NCBI GenBank assembly: GCA_946406145.1
Contig: CAMJJL010000001.1
Span: 1 to 64,000 of the forward strand
DNA length: 64,000 nt
Origin: an uncultured Clostridia bacterium
GTDB taxonomy: Bacteria > Bacillota > Clostridia > Oscillospirales > Acutalibacteraceae
Reading direction: 5' to 3'
A program made the position numbers and the translations under genes. This document shows, one piece after another, positions 6,898-17,099 of the stretch. Numbering within the stretch: the first letter of the stretch is position 1; each line of letters opens with the position of its first letter. The notes beneath the pieces were generated by a model, which was not told the DNA's origin, ran no database searches, and saw only the letters and a list, made by a program, of their open reading frames with translations.

Positions 6898-8766
6898 ATG
6901 TCATACGAGATTTTGTCAAAAATTGAATCTCCCGCCGACGTCAAGGCGCTTTCCGCGGAGCAGCTCGATCAGCTGTGCGACGAGATCCGCGAAAAGCTCA
7001 TCGACATAGTGTCGGTCAACGGTGGTCATCTGTCCTCCAACCTCGGAGTGGTGGAGCTGACGGTGGCGCTGCATCGGGTCTTTGATTGTCCCTCAGACAG
7101 CGTTGTGTTCGACGTCGGTCACCAGAGCTATACCCACAAGATGTTGACGGGACGCTACGATCAGATCGATACGATCCGCCGTGAGGGCGGACTGTCGGGC
7201 TTCCCTAAGCGTTGTGAGAGTGAATACGACGCGTTCAACGCCGGTCACGCCTCCACCTCGATCTCCGCGGCGCTCGGCATCGCGAAGGCAAAGCTCTTGA
7301 CGGGAGATCCCTCCTATACCATCGCCGTGATCGGCGACGGCTCGCTGACGGGCGGTTTAGCCTATGAAGGACTGAACAACGCGGGTCAGCACAAAAAGAA
7401 TTTTATCGTGATACTCAACGATAACCGCATGTCTATCAGCCGCAACGTCGGCGCGATGGCACGGTATCTTTCCTCGATACGGCTGCAGCCGTGGTATCGG
7501 TGCTTAAAGCGCGGTACCGAGCGTGCGCTGTCGAAGATCCCGCTTTTAGGCAGACCGATCGGCAGTGTGCTCAAGCGTTCCAAATCCAAGGTCAAGCATG
7601 TGATGTATCGTCATACCATCTTTGATAAGCTGGGGCTGTCCTACTACGGCCCCGTTGACGGACATAACATGGAAGAGCTGACAAAGGCGCTGTATACGGT
7701 CAAGCAATCCAAGGACCCTGCCCTGCTCCATGTGGTGACCAAAAAGGGAAAGGGCTATAAATACGCGGAGGATGATTCCGCGTCCTACCACGGCGTGGGC
7801 TCCTTCAACATCGACACCGGTGAGCCGATCAGCTCTAACAAGAACTTTTCCGCCGTTTTCGGTGAAAAGCTCTGTGAGCTTGCGCAGGCGGATGAACGCG
7901 TCTGCGCAGTGACTGCCGCGATGCGCACGGGTACGGGACTGGTGGATTTCTCAAAGCAATATCGTGATCGCTTCTTTGACGTCGGCATCGCCGAGGAACA
8001 CGCGGTCACCTTCGCCGCAGGATTGGCGGTCAACGGAATGCTGCCGGTGTTCGCGGTCTATTCGACCTTCTTACAGCGCAGCTACGATCAGCTGATCCAC
8101 GATGTATCCATGCAGAACGCCCATCTGGTGCTCGGTATCGACCGCGCCGGTGTGGTCGGTGAGGACGGCGAGACCCATCAGGGCTTGTTTGATGTGTCGA
8201 TGCTCAACGCGATCCCCAATACCACGATCTATTCGCCGTGTTATTTCGACGGCCTGCAAAATGCGCTGACAGCGGCGCTGTTTGAGGATAAAGGACTTGT
8301 CGCGGTGCGATATCCGCGCGGCGGAGAGGGCAAAAAGCCCGACGGCTACGGCAGAGAGAACATCGATTATGAGATCTACGGAGATCGTGACGCCGATACC
8401 CTGCTTATCACCTACGGGAGATTGTTCAACGAGGCGGTCGCGGCTCGACAGATCGTCAAGGAGCAGGGCGGAGAGCTATGCATCATGAAGCTCTGCCGCA
8501 TCAAGCCCATTGATGAACGGGCAATCAAGCTGGCTTCCGGTTTTTCGAAAATATATTTCTTCGAAGAGGGAATGCGCAGCGGCTCGGTCGCCGATCGTTT
8601 CCGCGATATGCTCGATCGGCAGAACTACAGCGGCAGCTATCGGGTGCATGCTGTTGATGATACATATGTACAGCACGCGTCTGTGAAAAATTCGCTCCGA
8701 GCCCTCGGCTTTGACGCTCAGTCGATGGCACGATCCGTACAGCAAAGTGAAGAGGTGAGCGGATGA
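6898..8766 (+). CDS. dxs: 1-deoxy-D-xylulose-5-phosphate synthase
   Basis: Thiamine-diphosphate enzyme joining pyruvate and glyceraldehyde-3-phosphate, the first step of the MEP isoprenoid pathway. 622 residues, full length. Visible motifs: the thiamine-binding GDGSLTGGLAYEGLNNAG...NDNRMSIS (about 142-180), GVGSFNIDTGEP, and the transketolase pyrimidine domain with GIAEEHAVTFAAGLA (about 362-376). A 170-base spacer before it carries no gene. The stop overlaps tlyA as ATGA. With ispE at 47519 this shows the MEP route is used. Confidence 0.97.
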   Translation: MSYEILSKIESPADVKALSAEQLDQLCDEIREKLIDIVSVNGGHLSSNLGVVELTVALHRVFDCPSDSVVFDVGHQSYTHKMLTGRYDQIDTIRREGGLSGFPKRCESEYDAFNAGHASTSISAALGIAKAKLLTGDPSYTIAVIGDGSLTGGLAYEGLNNAGQHKKNFIVILNDNRMSISRNVGAMARYLSSIRLQPWYRCLKRGTERALSKIPLLGRPIGSVLKRSKSKVKHVMYRHTIFDKLGLSYYGPVDGHNMEELTKALYTVKQSKDPALLHVVTKKGKGYKYAEDDSASYHGVGSFNIDTGEPISSNKNFSAVFGEKLCELAQADERVCAVTAAMRTGTGLVDFSKQYRDRFFDVGIAEEHAVTFAAGLAVNGMLPVFAVYSTFLQRSYDQLIHDVSMQNAHLVLGIDRAGVVGEDGETHQGLFDVSMLNAIPNTTIYSPCYFDGLQNALTAALFEDKGLVAVRYPRGGEGKKPDGYGRENIDYEIYGDRDADTLLITYGRLFNEAVAARQIVKEQGGELCIMKLCRIKPIDERAIKLASGFSKIYFFEEGMRSGSVADRFRDMLDRQNYSGSYRVHAVDDTYVQHASVKNSLRALGFDAQSMARSVQQSEEVSG

Positions 8767-9566
8767 AGAAACGGCTGGATGTTCTGTTAGTGGAAAAAGG
8801 CTTTTTTGAAAGCCGTGAAAAGGCAAAGGCGGTCATCATGTCGGGCTGTGTCTACGTCAATAACCAAAAGGCGGATAAGGCAGGCTCCAATTATGAAGAG
8901 AACGCCGCCGTTGAGGTGCGCGACAACCGCATGCGCTATGTATCGCGCGGCGGCTATAAGCTCGAGAAGGCGATGGAGGTCTTTCCGATCTCGCTCGAGG
9001 GCAAGGTGACGATGGATATCGGCGCTTCGACAGGAGGCTTCACCGATTGTATGCTCCAGAATGGCGCCGAAAAGGTCTATGCCGTTGACGTCGGCTACGG
9101 TCAGCTGGCGTGGAAGCTGCGCAACGATGAGCGCGTCGTCAATCTTGAGCGCACCAATATGCGCTATGTTACCTCAGAGCAGGTACCCGAGCCTGTGGAC
9201 TTCTTCTCCGTTGACGTCGCCTTTATCTCTCTCGAGCTGATCCTCCCTGCGGCACGCGGCGTATGCGCCGATGACGCTCAGGCGGTCTGCCTGATCAAGC
9301 CGCAGTTTGAAGCAGGGCGTGAGAACGTCGGAAAAAACGGCGTTGTGCGCGATCAAAAGGTGCACCAAAGCGTCGTGCAGGGGATCATTGACTTTTGCTT
9401 GCAAAACGGTTTTTCCGTCTGCGGACTGGACTATTCACCCATCAAGGGACCGCAGGGGAACATCGAATATCTGCTTTATATCAAGCGATCTGATACGCCT
9501 GTGAATCTTCTCTCCGCAACTGTCGTCGAGGTGGTCACGGCGTCGCACGAGGCGCTCGATCGCTGA
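8763..9566 (+). CDS. tlyA: TlyA family rRNA (cytidine-2'-O)-methyltransferase
   Basis: 267 residues: an N-terminal S4 RNA-binding domain (KKRLDVLLVEKGFFESREKAKAVIMSG, 2-28) and an FtsJ-like methyltransferase with SAM motif DIGASTGGFTDCML (about 81-94) and KPQFEAGRENVGKNGVVRD. In mycobacteria TlyA methylates 16S and 23S rRNA and affects capreomycin sensitivity; in Clostridia it lies as here between dxs and nadK. Start overlaps dxs. Confidence 0.93.
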   Translation: MKKRLDVLLVEKGFFESREKAKAVIMSGCVYVNNQKADKAGSNYEENAAVEVRDNRMRYVSRGGYKLEKAMEVFPISLEGKVTMDIGASTGGFTDCMLQNGAEKVYAVDVGYGQLAWKLRNDERVVNLERTNMRYVTSEQVPEPVDFFSVDVAFISLELILPAARGVCADDAQAVCLIKPQFEAGRENVGKNGVVRDQKVHQSVVQGIIDFCLQNGFSVCGLDYSPIKGPQGNIEYLLYIKRSDTPVNLLSATVVEVVTASHEALDR

Positions 9567-9644
9567 AATCGGATCGTCGTTCGCCGGACGCTGTTCAGGC
9601 GTATCATCCGTTTGACCGACATCAAAACACCTGGGGGAAAACCT

Positions 9645-10484
9645 ATGAAACTGTCCCTGATAGTCAATAAAGATAAGGCGCTTGCCATGGACGCGGCACA
9701 GCGTGTCGTCAAACAGCTTGCACCATATGACGTCGAGTTCCTGTCCTGCGAGGATTGTCCCGTAGCCGGGACGAAGGTGATGTCCTCTGCCGAGGAGATC
9801 ATCCGCGCCTGTGATATTGCGGTGACGGTCGGCGGTGACGGCACCATCATCCACAACGCAAAATTTGCCGCCTTATATGAAAAGCCTCTCTTAGGAATCA
9901 ATCTCGGCAGGCTCGGCTTTGTCGCTAACATCGAACCCGACGAGATGGATGAGCTGAGAAAGCTCGTGACCGGTGAATATCGCGTCCAGAAGCGGATGCT
10001 GCTCGAGATCACCGTGGACAAGGACGGCGAACAGCGCTGTCTGACCGCGGTGAATGAAGCGGTCATCCATCGCGATACGCTTGCGAATATGGTCGATATC
10101 TCGGTGGAGCTCGACGGCGAGAGGATCATCTCCTATCGTGCCGACGGTATGATGTTTTCCACTCCCACGGGTTCGACGGCGTATTCATTCTCTGCCGGCG
10201 GTCCCGTCATCGAGCCGGATATGAACTGTATCCTGCTCACACCCATCTGTCCGCATGCTTTGGCGTCACGCCAGGTGGTCTTTACCGAGGACGCGGTTCT
10301 CTCCGCGCGTGTCCATCCCGAGTCTACCCTCAAATGCTATATGACGGTGGACGGTCAGAATCACATCCCCATCTCCTCTGATGATATCATCACGGTGAGA
10401 AAATCGTCGAAAACGTTACAGCTGATTATACTTAAGGAGAAGAATTTTTATACGCTTCTCAATGAAAAATTAAAGGAGTTCTAA
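9645..10484 (+). CDS. nadK: NAD(+)/NADH kinase
   Basis: Phosphorylates NAD to NADP. 279 residues from ATG 9645, which has GGGGGAAA just upstream; an in-frame TTG at 9612 gives an unsupported extension. Key motifs: VGGDGT (62-67), GINLGRLGFVANIEPDE, NEAVIHR and PTGSTAYSFSAGGP are all intact. The stop shares a base with the argR start (TAATG). Confidence 0.95.
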   Translation: MKLSLIVNKDKALAMDAAQRVVKQLAPYDVEFLSCEDCPVAGTKVMSSAEEIIRACDIAVTVGGDGTIIHNAKFAALYEKPLLGINLGRLGFVANIEPDEMDELRKLVTGEYRVQKRMLLEITVDKDGEQRCLTAVNEAVIHRDTLANMVDISVELDGERIISYRADGMMFSTPTGSTAYSFSAGGPVIEPDMNCILLTPICPHALASRQVVFTEDAVLSARVHPESTLKCYMTVDGQNHIPISSDDIITVRKSSKTLQLIILKEKNFYTLLNEKLKEF

Positions 10485-10939
10485 TGGAAATGAAGATAAC
10501 AAGACACAACAAAATTCTGGAGCTGATCAACAAGTATCCGATTACCACGCAGGAGGAACTGATCGATTATCTGCGCAAGGAGGGCTACGATGTGACACAG
10601 TCCACCGTATCCCGTGATATCAAGCAGCTTCGCCTGACCAAGACCCTTTTGCCCGACGGCAAGTACCGTTATCAGGCGTCTCCCAGCTCCGAAAAGGGTG
10701 CGAAGAATAATTTCGGAACCATCTTCTCATCTTCTGTAATCTCGGTGGAAACCGCGATGAACATCGTTGTGATCAAGACCTTCAGCGGTATGGCGCAGGC
10801 AGCGTGTGCCGCATTGGATATGATGTCCTTTGAAACGGTGCTTGGTACACTGGCAGGCGAGGATACCATCCTCGTCGTCTGCAAGGACGCGGAGCAATCT
10901 GTCGCCTGTTGCGAGGAATTCAAATCCTTTCTTTCCTGA
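10484..10939 (+). CDS. argR: arginine repressor ArgR/AhrC
   Basis: 151 residues: winged-helix DNA-binding domain with QSTVSRDIKQLRL (about 40-52) and a C-terminal oligomerisation/arginine-binding domain ending in GTLAGEDTILVVCKD. Regulates arginine biosynthesis and catabolism genes; nadK-argR-recN is a conserved Clostridia order. AAAGGAG precedes the start; ATG 10484 and ATG 10490 are both possible. Confidence 0.95.
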   Translation: MEMKITRHNKILELINKYPITTQEELIDYLRKEGYDVTQSTVSRDIKQLRLTKTLLPDGKYRYQASPSSEKGAKNNFGTIFSSSVISVETAMNIVVIKTFSGMAQAACAALDMMSFETVLGTLAGEDTILVVCKDAEQSVACCEEFKSFLS

Positions 10940-10952
10940 ATCCAAGTAGCAG

Positions 10953-11102
10953 CCTGTAAAAGCTAAAACTTTATCAATATTGCTTCATATATTTGCATCA
11001 TGCTTCGTCCTCAAACTTGACAGGCGCCAGCCAGCCTGCGTTTTTGTCCTCGTCTGACGCAAATCTAATCGTAATCAGATATCAACTTTTAGCTGTTTCA
11101 GG
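10953..11102. repeat. MITE-like inverted repeat in argR-recN spacer
   Basis: CCTGTAAAAGCTAAAA (10953-10968) matches the inverse of TTTTAGCTGTTTCAGG (11087-11102) with three mismatches, bounding a 150-bp gene-free segment. A separate hairpin (GGGAGG / CCTCCC) follows at 11109-11127. Confidence 0.4.
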
Positions 11103-11165
11103 ATGATAGGGGAGGGCTTGCTCCTCCCGTTAATCAACGAAGAATATAAACAAAGGAACCAACAT

Positions 11166-12833
11166 ATGCTTACTAACCTTTATATCGAGAATATAGCGGT
11201 TATTGAAAAAAGTAATATTGATTTTACAAATGGTCTGAATGTGCTCACAGGTGAGACCGGCGCCGGTAAGAGCATCGTGATCGACGCGATCAACGCCGTG
11301 CTCGGCAAGCGCTCTTCACGCGGTATGATTCGCACGGGCGCCGAAGCCGCTTATGTCAGCGCGACCTTTGAGGAGCTGTCCGATCTGGTACATAAAAAGC
11401 TCGCCGCAATGGGCTATTCCGCCGAGGACGGATCGCTGATCCTCTCGCGTGAGCTGTCTGCATCGGGAAAGAACACCTGCCGCATCAACTCCCGACCGGC
11501 AACGGTTGCCGCATTGAAGGAGCTGGGCGAGTATCTGATCAACATCCACGGTCAGAACGACAACCTCGAGCTGATGAATCCTGCTTTGCACATCGTCTAT
11601 ATCGACGCGCTCGCGGATATCGGCGAGCGGCTTGCCGCTTATCGTGGGCTCTATCGTGAGCTGAAAGCGGTCGAAGAGGAGCTCGGCTCCGCCGATACCG
11701 ACGAGAGTGAACGCCTCAGACGGATGGATCTGCTGTCGTTCCAGATCACGGAGCTGGAGGACGCGGACATCACCGTCGGCGAGTATGACGCGCTCAGCGA
11801 GGAGCGCAACGCTCTGCAAAATCGTGAGAAGATCGCAAAGGAGCTGATGCGCGCGCGTATCGCGCTGGACGGCGATGACGAGGTGGACGGTGTGCTCCGC
11901 ATGACGGATGACGCTGCGACCAGCGTGATGAACGCATCACGGTATCTGAGTACCTTAGAGGGCGCCGCCGATCGGTTGTCATCCGCGTTGTATGAGCTGC
12001 AGGAGATCTCCCGTGAGTTGGAGGGCGCGATGGATGATATCGACGCCGATCCGCATCGTCTGGAAGAGATCGAGGAACGGCTCGACCTCTTGTACCGTCT
12101 GCGCCACAAGTACGGCGACAGCGAAGAAGAACTGCTGGCTTATCTTGATGATGCTAAAAAAGAATTAAACGCCCTGAGCGACTACGCGTTCAATCGTGAA
12201 CAGCTCGAGAAGCGCAGGGATGAACTATATAGCCGTGCGTATGATTCCGCAAAAGAATTATCCAACATCCGCAGCAAGGTCTGTGAGACCTTCCGCGAGA
12301 GCGTCGAGCGTGAGATGGCGTTCCTGTTGATGCCCGATGTTCGGCTGGAGATCCAACACGAAGAGGTCGAGATGAATACACGCGGCATCGACAAGATCGA
12401 GTTTTTGATCTCGGTCAACCCCGGTGAGGAGCCGAAGCCTGTCAGCAAGATCGCCTCGGGCGGCGAGCTGTCGCGTATGATGCTTGCAATCAAGACCGTG
12501 CTCTCGCGTGCGGACTTTGTGCAGACCTTGATCTTTGACGAGATCGACACCGGTATTTCCGGTTCTGCCGCCGATCGTGTCGGTAAGAAGCTCCATCAGC
12601 TTTCCGCAGACAGCCAGGTGCTGTGCGTGACCCACCAGGCGCAGATCGCCGCCTTTGCCGACAACCACCTGTTTATCAGCAAGAGTGTGCATGATGACCG
12701 CACCTTTACACAGGTCGATTCCCTGAACGAGGACGGCAGGATCAAGGAGCTCGCGCGGATCGTCGGTGGGGAACAGATCACCGACAGCGCGCTCAATCAC
12801 GCTAAACAACTGTTGCATACAGCGAGAGAGTGA
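11166..12833 (+). CDS. recN: DNA repair protein RecN
   Basis: SMC-like ATPase acting early in double-strand-break repair. 555 residues from ATG 11166 (AAAGGAACC upstream), the family norm. Walker A GETGAGKS (about 31-38) in the N-terminus, a long coiled-coil middle, ABC signature ASGGELSRMMLAIK and Walker B TLIFDEIDTGISG near the C-terminus. An upstream in-frame ATG at 11103 would start in a repeat and is not favoured. Confidence 0.96.
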   Translation: MLTNLYIENIAVIEKSNIDFTNGLNVLTGETGAGKSIVIDAINAVLGKRSSRGMIRTGAEAAYVSATFEELSDLVHKKLAAMGYSAEDGSLILSRELSASGKNTCRINSRPATVAALKELGEYLINIHGQNDNLELMNPALHIVYIDALADIGERLAAYRGLYRELKAVEEELGSADTDESERLRRMDLLSFQITELEDADITVGEYDALSEERNALQNREKIAKELMRARIALDGDDEVDGVLRMTDDAATSVMNASRYLSTLEGAADRLSSALYELQEISRELEGAMDDIDADPHRLEEIEERLDLLYRLRHKYGDSEEELLAYLDDAKKELNALSDYAFNREQLEKRRDELYSRAYDSAKELSNIRSKVCETFRESVEREMAFLLMPDVRLEIQHEEVEMNTRGIDKIEFLISVNPGEEPKPVSKIASGGELSRMMLAIKTVLSRADFVQTLIFDEIDTGISGSAADRVGKKLHQLSADSQVLCVTHQAQIAAFADNHLFISKSVHDDRTFTQVDSLNEDGRIKELARIVGGEQITDSALNHAKQLLHTARE

Positions 12834-12864
12834 TCTCTCTTTTCAATACGATTAGGAGTAATTG

Positions 12865-14913
12865 ATGAAAAAGTGGGTGACCCGAAAACTGAATAAAGAT
12901 AACGCGGTCGCCATTTCTCAGCGCTATGACCTGCCCATGCTGATCGCCATGCTGCTTGATATCCGCGGCATCACCGGGGAGGAGGAGATCATCGATTTTC
13001 TGTCGAATGAAACACTCGTCTCGTCCCCGTTCGAGATCAAGGATATGGACAAGGCGGTCGAGCGGATCCAAGGGGCGATCGAGGACGGTGAGCGCATCTG
13101 TGTGTACGGCGATTTTGACGCCGACGGCGTTACCTCGACCGCGCTGCTGTACTCCTACCTCTCCGATATCGGCGCGGACGCGATGTATTACATCCCCTCG
13201 CGTGAGACTGAGGGCTACGGTATGCACCGCGAGGCGATCGATCGACTGTACGAGCGCGGCGTCAAGCTGATCATCACGGTCGATAACGGCGTTGCCGCTG
13301 TTGACGAGGTAGCATACGCCAAAACGCTCGGGATCGATACTGTCATCACCGATCATCACGCGATCCCCGAGACCCTGCCCGACGCTGTCGCAGTGATCGA
13401 TCTGCACCGTTCCGATTGCAATAGTTCTTTTAAAGAATTATCAGGCGTCGGTGTCACCTTTAAGCTGGTGCAGGCGATCGAGGGCGAATACGCCGATGTG
13501 GAGGGGCTGTTGGAGAATTATTCCGACCTAGCCGCGATCGGCACCGTGGGCGATATCGTCACCCTGCGCGGTGAGAACCGTGTGCTGGTCAAGAACGGTC
13601 TGCGCCATATCAACAACGGTGACCGCTTAGGCATCGCCGCGCTGGTCGAAGACGCCGGGCTGAGCGGCAAGAGTATCTCCGCGGGTAACCTGAGCTTTAC
13701 ATTGGTGCCGCGCATCAATGCCGGCGGACGGCTCGGACTATCCAAAAAATCCGTCACGATGTTGTTGACGGATGATGAAGAATACGCGGCTGATATTGCC
13801 GCGGAGCTGAGCTCCGACAACACGGAGCGCCAGCAGATCGAGCGCGATATTCTCGGCGAGATCGACGAGATGATCCGACAGGATCCCTCTCCGGTGAACA
13901 ACCCTGTCATTGTCGTTTACGGTGAGGGCTGGCACAAAGGCGTGATCGGTATCGTTGCCTCACGCATCAAAGAGGTGTACGCCAAGCCTGCCGTGGTGAT
14001 CTCGATGGAGGGCGATGTGTGCCGCGCGTCCGGCAGATCGGTGAGCGGCTTCTCACTGATCGACGCGGTGTTTTCCTGCTCCGATATCCTCACCCAATGC
14101 GGCGGTCATCCGATGGCGGTCGGCTTTGGGATTAAACGCAATCAAATCGATAACTTCATTCAGCGGATCAACCGCTATACCTTGACCCATCCTGTCCCTC
14201 AGCCGGTGCTGGAGCTGGACTGCAAGCTCAATCCCGCACAGCTGAATGTGGAGCTTGTTCGGGGGCTGAGCCTGCTCGAACCGTTCGGCGCAGGCAATCC
14301 CACGCCGCTGTTCGGGCTGTACAACATGACCCTGCGCGATATCCGCGAGATCGGCGGCGGCAAGCATCTGCGCCTGACGCTGTCGCGAGGTGACAGCACG
14401 GTATACGCCCTGCGGTTCTCCACGACTCTCGCGGAATTCCCGTACTCTACCGGCGATGTGGTCGATCTGGCGGTTACGCTGGATATCAATACATATAATA
14501 ATAACGAGAATCTCTCGATCTTCATCCGTGATATGCGATTTGCGGACAGAAAGGAGGATGAGATGCTCCGCTCCAAGGAGTGCTTTGAGCGCTTCTGCCG
14601 CGGCGAGCGCATTTCAGCGGATGAGGCAAGATCGCTCCTGCCCGACCGTTCACAGTTCGCCGTTGTCTATCGATTCCTCCGGGCGAACGGCGGATATCGC
14701 TATTCCTTTGACAGTCTTTTGCATCGGATCAGCTCCGATATCGGCTACGGAAAGCTGCGCGTCATTCTGGAATGTATGAATGAGCTGCGGCTGATTGAGA
14801 TCGATGAGGGCATGTATGACTTTACCGTCAAGATGTGTGAGGTCGGCGCAAAGGTCGATCTGGCCACATCCGTTATCATCACGAAACTCAGGGAGGTGAG
14901 CTTGGATGAATGA
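12865..14913 (+). CDS. recJ: single-stranded-DNA-specific exonuclease RecJ
   Basis: 5'-3' ssDNA exonuclease of the DHH phosphoesterase superfamily. 682 residues. Motif I DFDADG (83-88), the VDNG motif, the TDHHAIPE (DHH) motif, the DHHA1 region with GRSVSGFSLIDAV and CGGHPMAVGFGI, and a C-terminal OB domain are all visible. The last 130 residues go beyond the E. coli core, as in many Firmicutes RecJ. TAGGAGT precedes ATG 12865. It overlaps relA by 8 bases, so the two are coupled. Confidence 0.95.
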   Translation: MKKWVTRKLNKDNAVAISQRYDLPMLIAMLLDIRGITGEEEIIDFLSNETLVSSPFEIKDMDKAVERIQGAIEDGERICVYGDFDADGVTSTALLYSYLSDIGADAMYYIPSRETEGYGMHREAIDRLYERGVKLIITVDNGVAAVDEVAYAKTLGIDTVITDHHAIPETLPDAVAVIDLHRSDCNSSFKELSGVGVTFKLVQAIEGEYADVEGLLENYSDLAAIGTVGDIVTLRGENRVLVKNGLRHINNGDRLGIAALVEDAGLSGKSISAGNLSFTLVPRINAGGRLGLSKKSVTMLLTDDEEYAADIAAELSSDNTERQQIERDILGEIDEMIRQDPSPVNNPVIVVYGEGWHKGVIGIVASRIKEVYAKPAVVISMEGDVCRASGRSVSGFSLIDAVFSCSDILTQCGGHPMAVGFGIKRNQIDNFIQRINRYTLTHPVPQPVLELDCKLNPAQLNVELVRGLSLLEPFGAGNPTPLFGLYNMTLRDIREIGGGKHLRLTLSRGDSTVYALRFSTTLAEFPYSTGDVVDLAVTLDINTYNNNENLSIFIRDMRFADRKEDEMLRSKECFERFCRGERISADEARSLLPDRSQFAVVYRFLRANGGYRYSFDSLLHRISSDIGYGKLRVILECMNELRLIEIDEGMYDFTVKMCEVGAKVDLATSVIITKLREVSLDE

Positions 14914-17098
14914 TGTAGTCCATTATCAGGACTTTGATGAATTGCTGTCGCTGCTCGACAAAAGCAACGTCAGGTATAACAAAAAGAAAATCAAGAAGGC
15001 GTATGAGTTCGCGAATCTCGCCCACGGCGATCAGCGTCGTGTATCGGGTGTTCCGTACATTCTGCACCCCACCTCCGTTGCCTGTATTCTTGCCGAGATG
15101 GGGATGGATACCGATTCGATCATTGCAGGACTGCTGCATGATACCGTTGAGGATACCGACGTCACCCTCACTCAGATCGGCGACGCGTTCGGTGAGGAAG
15201 TCATGAACCTCGTCGACGGTCTGACCAAGATCAGCAAGATCAAGTTTACCGACCGTGAGGAACGTCAGGCGGAGAATGTCCGCAAGATGCTGATCGCGAT
15301 GAGCAACGATATCCGCGTGATCATCGTCAAGCTCGCCGATCGTCTGCACAATATGCGCACCATCGAGTGCGTCAAGGATCAAAAGCGCCGCGATAAGGCG
15401 CTCGAGTGTATGGAGGTCTATGCGCCGATCGCTCACCGCTTAGGTATGAAGGCGATCAAGGATGAGCTCGAGGATCTTTCCATGCGCTATCTCGACCCCG
15501 TCGCTTATCACGAGATCGAAACGCGATTGCAATTGACCGAGAATGAGCGCAATGCGTTTATCGACGAGATCAAACGGCAGATCCTCGATAAGATCGGCTT
15601 CTCTATCTCACACGTTACCATCGAGGGACGTGTCAAGTCGGTCGTTTCCATCTACCGCAAAACCTATATGCAGGGGCGTGACGTTGACCAGATCTTCGAT
15701 GTGTTCGCGGTACGCGTGATCGTCAACACCATCGGTGACTGCTACAATGTCCTCGGTCTGGTGCACGATATCTTCACACCCTTGCCCAACCGCTTCAAGG
15801 ACTATATCTCCACCCCCAAGGCGAATATGTACCAGAGCCTTCATACGACGGTGTTCGGGCAGAACGGTATTCCCTTCGAGGTGCAGATCCGCACCTACGA
15901 GATGCACCATACCGCTGAATACGGTATCGCGGCGCACTGGAAATATAAGCTCAAGCTGCGCGGCAGCAAGCAGGAGAACTTAGCCGAGAACCTCGCGTGG
16001 ATCCGCAAGATGATCGAGGTGCAGAACGACGCCGAGGACGCCGAGGATATCGTCAAATCCATCAAATACGATCTCTCTACCAACGAGGTCTATGTCTTTA
16101 CACCGAAGGGCGATATCATCAATCTGCCTGCCGGCGCTACGGTCATTGATATGGCGTACGCGATCCATTCGGGCGTCGGCAACCGCATGGTGGGCGCCAA
16201 GGTCAACGGACGTATCGTACCGATCGACTACAAGGTGCAGAACGGCGATATCGTCGAGATCCTGACCCAGAAAGAGGGAACGGGCCCCAAGCGTGACTGG
16301 CTCAAGATCGTCAAGACCAATTCCGCACGCACCAAGATCCGCCAGTGGTTCAAGAAAGAGCGCCGTGAGGAGAATATCACCGAGGGTAAGGCGATGTTCG
16401 AGCACGAGTGCAAGAAGGCAGGCATGCAGTTCGCCGATGAGGATCTGGAAGAGTGCATGCAGCCGATCATTCAGCGCCATCACTGTAATTCGATCGACGA
16501 CTTTTACGCGTCCATCGGCTACGGCGGCATCCAGCTCTGGAAGATCATGCCGCGCGTCAAGGAGATCTATACCAATAAATATAAGAAATCCGATGAACCC
16601 GTCAAGCCCATCACCGAGGAGCGCAGCTCCAAGCGCAGGAAGCATGTCGGCTCGGGCGTTACCGTGGAGGGTCTCGACGATTGTCTGATCAAGTTCTCGC
16701 GCTGCTGTAATCCCCTGCCGGGTGACGACATCATCGGTTATATCACACGCGGCTTCGGTGTGAGTATCCATAAGCGCAGCTGCACCAATGTGCCCGATGA
16801 TATCACTGTGTGCGAGGAGCCTGAGCGTTGGGTCAGCGCCCACTGGGATGATGAGATCCACGATAGTTTCCAGAGCACTTTGGAGATCGTCTGCAACGAT
16901 CGCACCGGCTTCCTTGCCGATGTGACACGCGAGCTGTCCAATATGCGGATCTTCATCCATATGCTCAACTCACGCGAGCTAAAGGATAACCAGGCGATGG
17001 TGACCGTTACGATCGAGATCAACAATATGGATCATCTGCGCGCGGTCATGGCGCATCTGGCGCAGATCAACGGCATTGTTTCCATCACAAGGATATAA
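14906..17098 (+). CDS. relA: bifunctional (p)ppGpp synthetase/hydrolase RelA/SpoT
   Basis: Makes and degrades the stringent-response alarmone (p)ppGpp. 730 residues with all domains: HD hydrolase (AGLLHDTVEDTDVT, about 76-89), synthetase (YISTPKANMYQSLHTTV and EVQIRTYEMHHTAEYGIAAHWKYK), TGS (VYVFTPKGDIINLPAGATVIDMAYAIH), the conserved Cys-containing segment CLIKFSRCCNPLPGDDIIGYITRG and a C-terminal ACT domain. Both active sites look intact, so this is a long Rel-type enzyme. GGGAGGTGAG precedes the ATG. Confidence 0.97.
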   Translation: MNDVVHYQDFDELLSLLDKSNVRYNKKKIKKAYEFANLAHGDQRRVSGVPYILHPTSVACILAEMGMDTDSIIAGLLHDTVEDTDVTLTQIGDAFGEEVMNLVDGLTKISKIKFTDREERQAENVRKMLIAMSNDIRVIIVKLADRLHNMRTIECVKDQKRRDKALECMEVYAPIAHRLGMKAIKDELEDLSMRYLDPVAYHEIETRLQLTENERNAFIDEIKRQILDKIGFSISHVTIEGRVKSVVSIYRKTYMQGRDVDQIFDVFAVRVIVNTIGDCYNVLGLVHDIFTPLPNRFKDYISTPKANMYQSLHTTVFGQNGIPFEVQIRTYEMHHTAEYGIAAHWKYKLKLRGSKQENLAENLAWIRKMIEVQNDAEDAEDIVKSIKYDLSTNEVYVFTPKGDIINLPAGATVIDMAYAIHSGVGNRMVGAKVNGRIVPIDYKVQNGDIVEILTQKEGTGPKRDWLKIVKTNSARTKIRQWFKKERREENITEGKAMFEHECKKAGMQFADEDLEECMQPIIQRHHCNSIDDFYASIGYGGIQLWKIMPRVKEIYTNKYKKSDEPVKPITEERSSKRRKHVGSGVTVEGLDDCLIKFSRCCNPLPGDDIIGYITRGFGVSIHKRSCTNVPDDITVCEEPERWVSAHWDDEIHDSFQSTLEIVCNDRTGFLADVTRELSNMRIFIHMLNSRELKDNQAMVTVTIEINNMDHLRAVMAHLAQINGIVSITRI

Positions 17099-17099
17099 G

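Noticed and set aside
15980..16960. A 326-codon minus-strand frame opposite relA
   Set aside because: Antisense to the intact TGS/ACT half of relA; no start signals.
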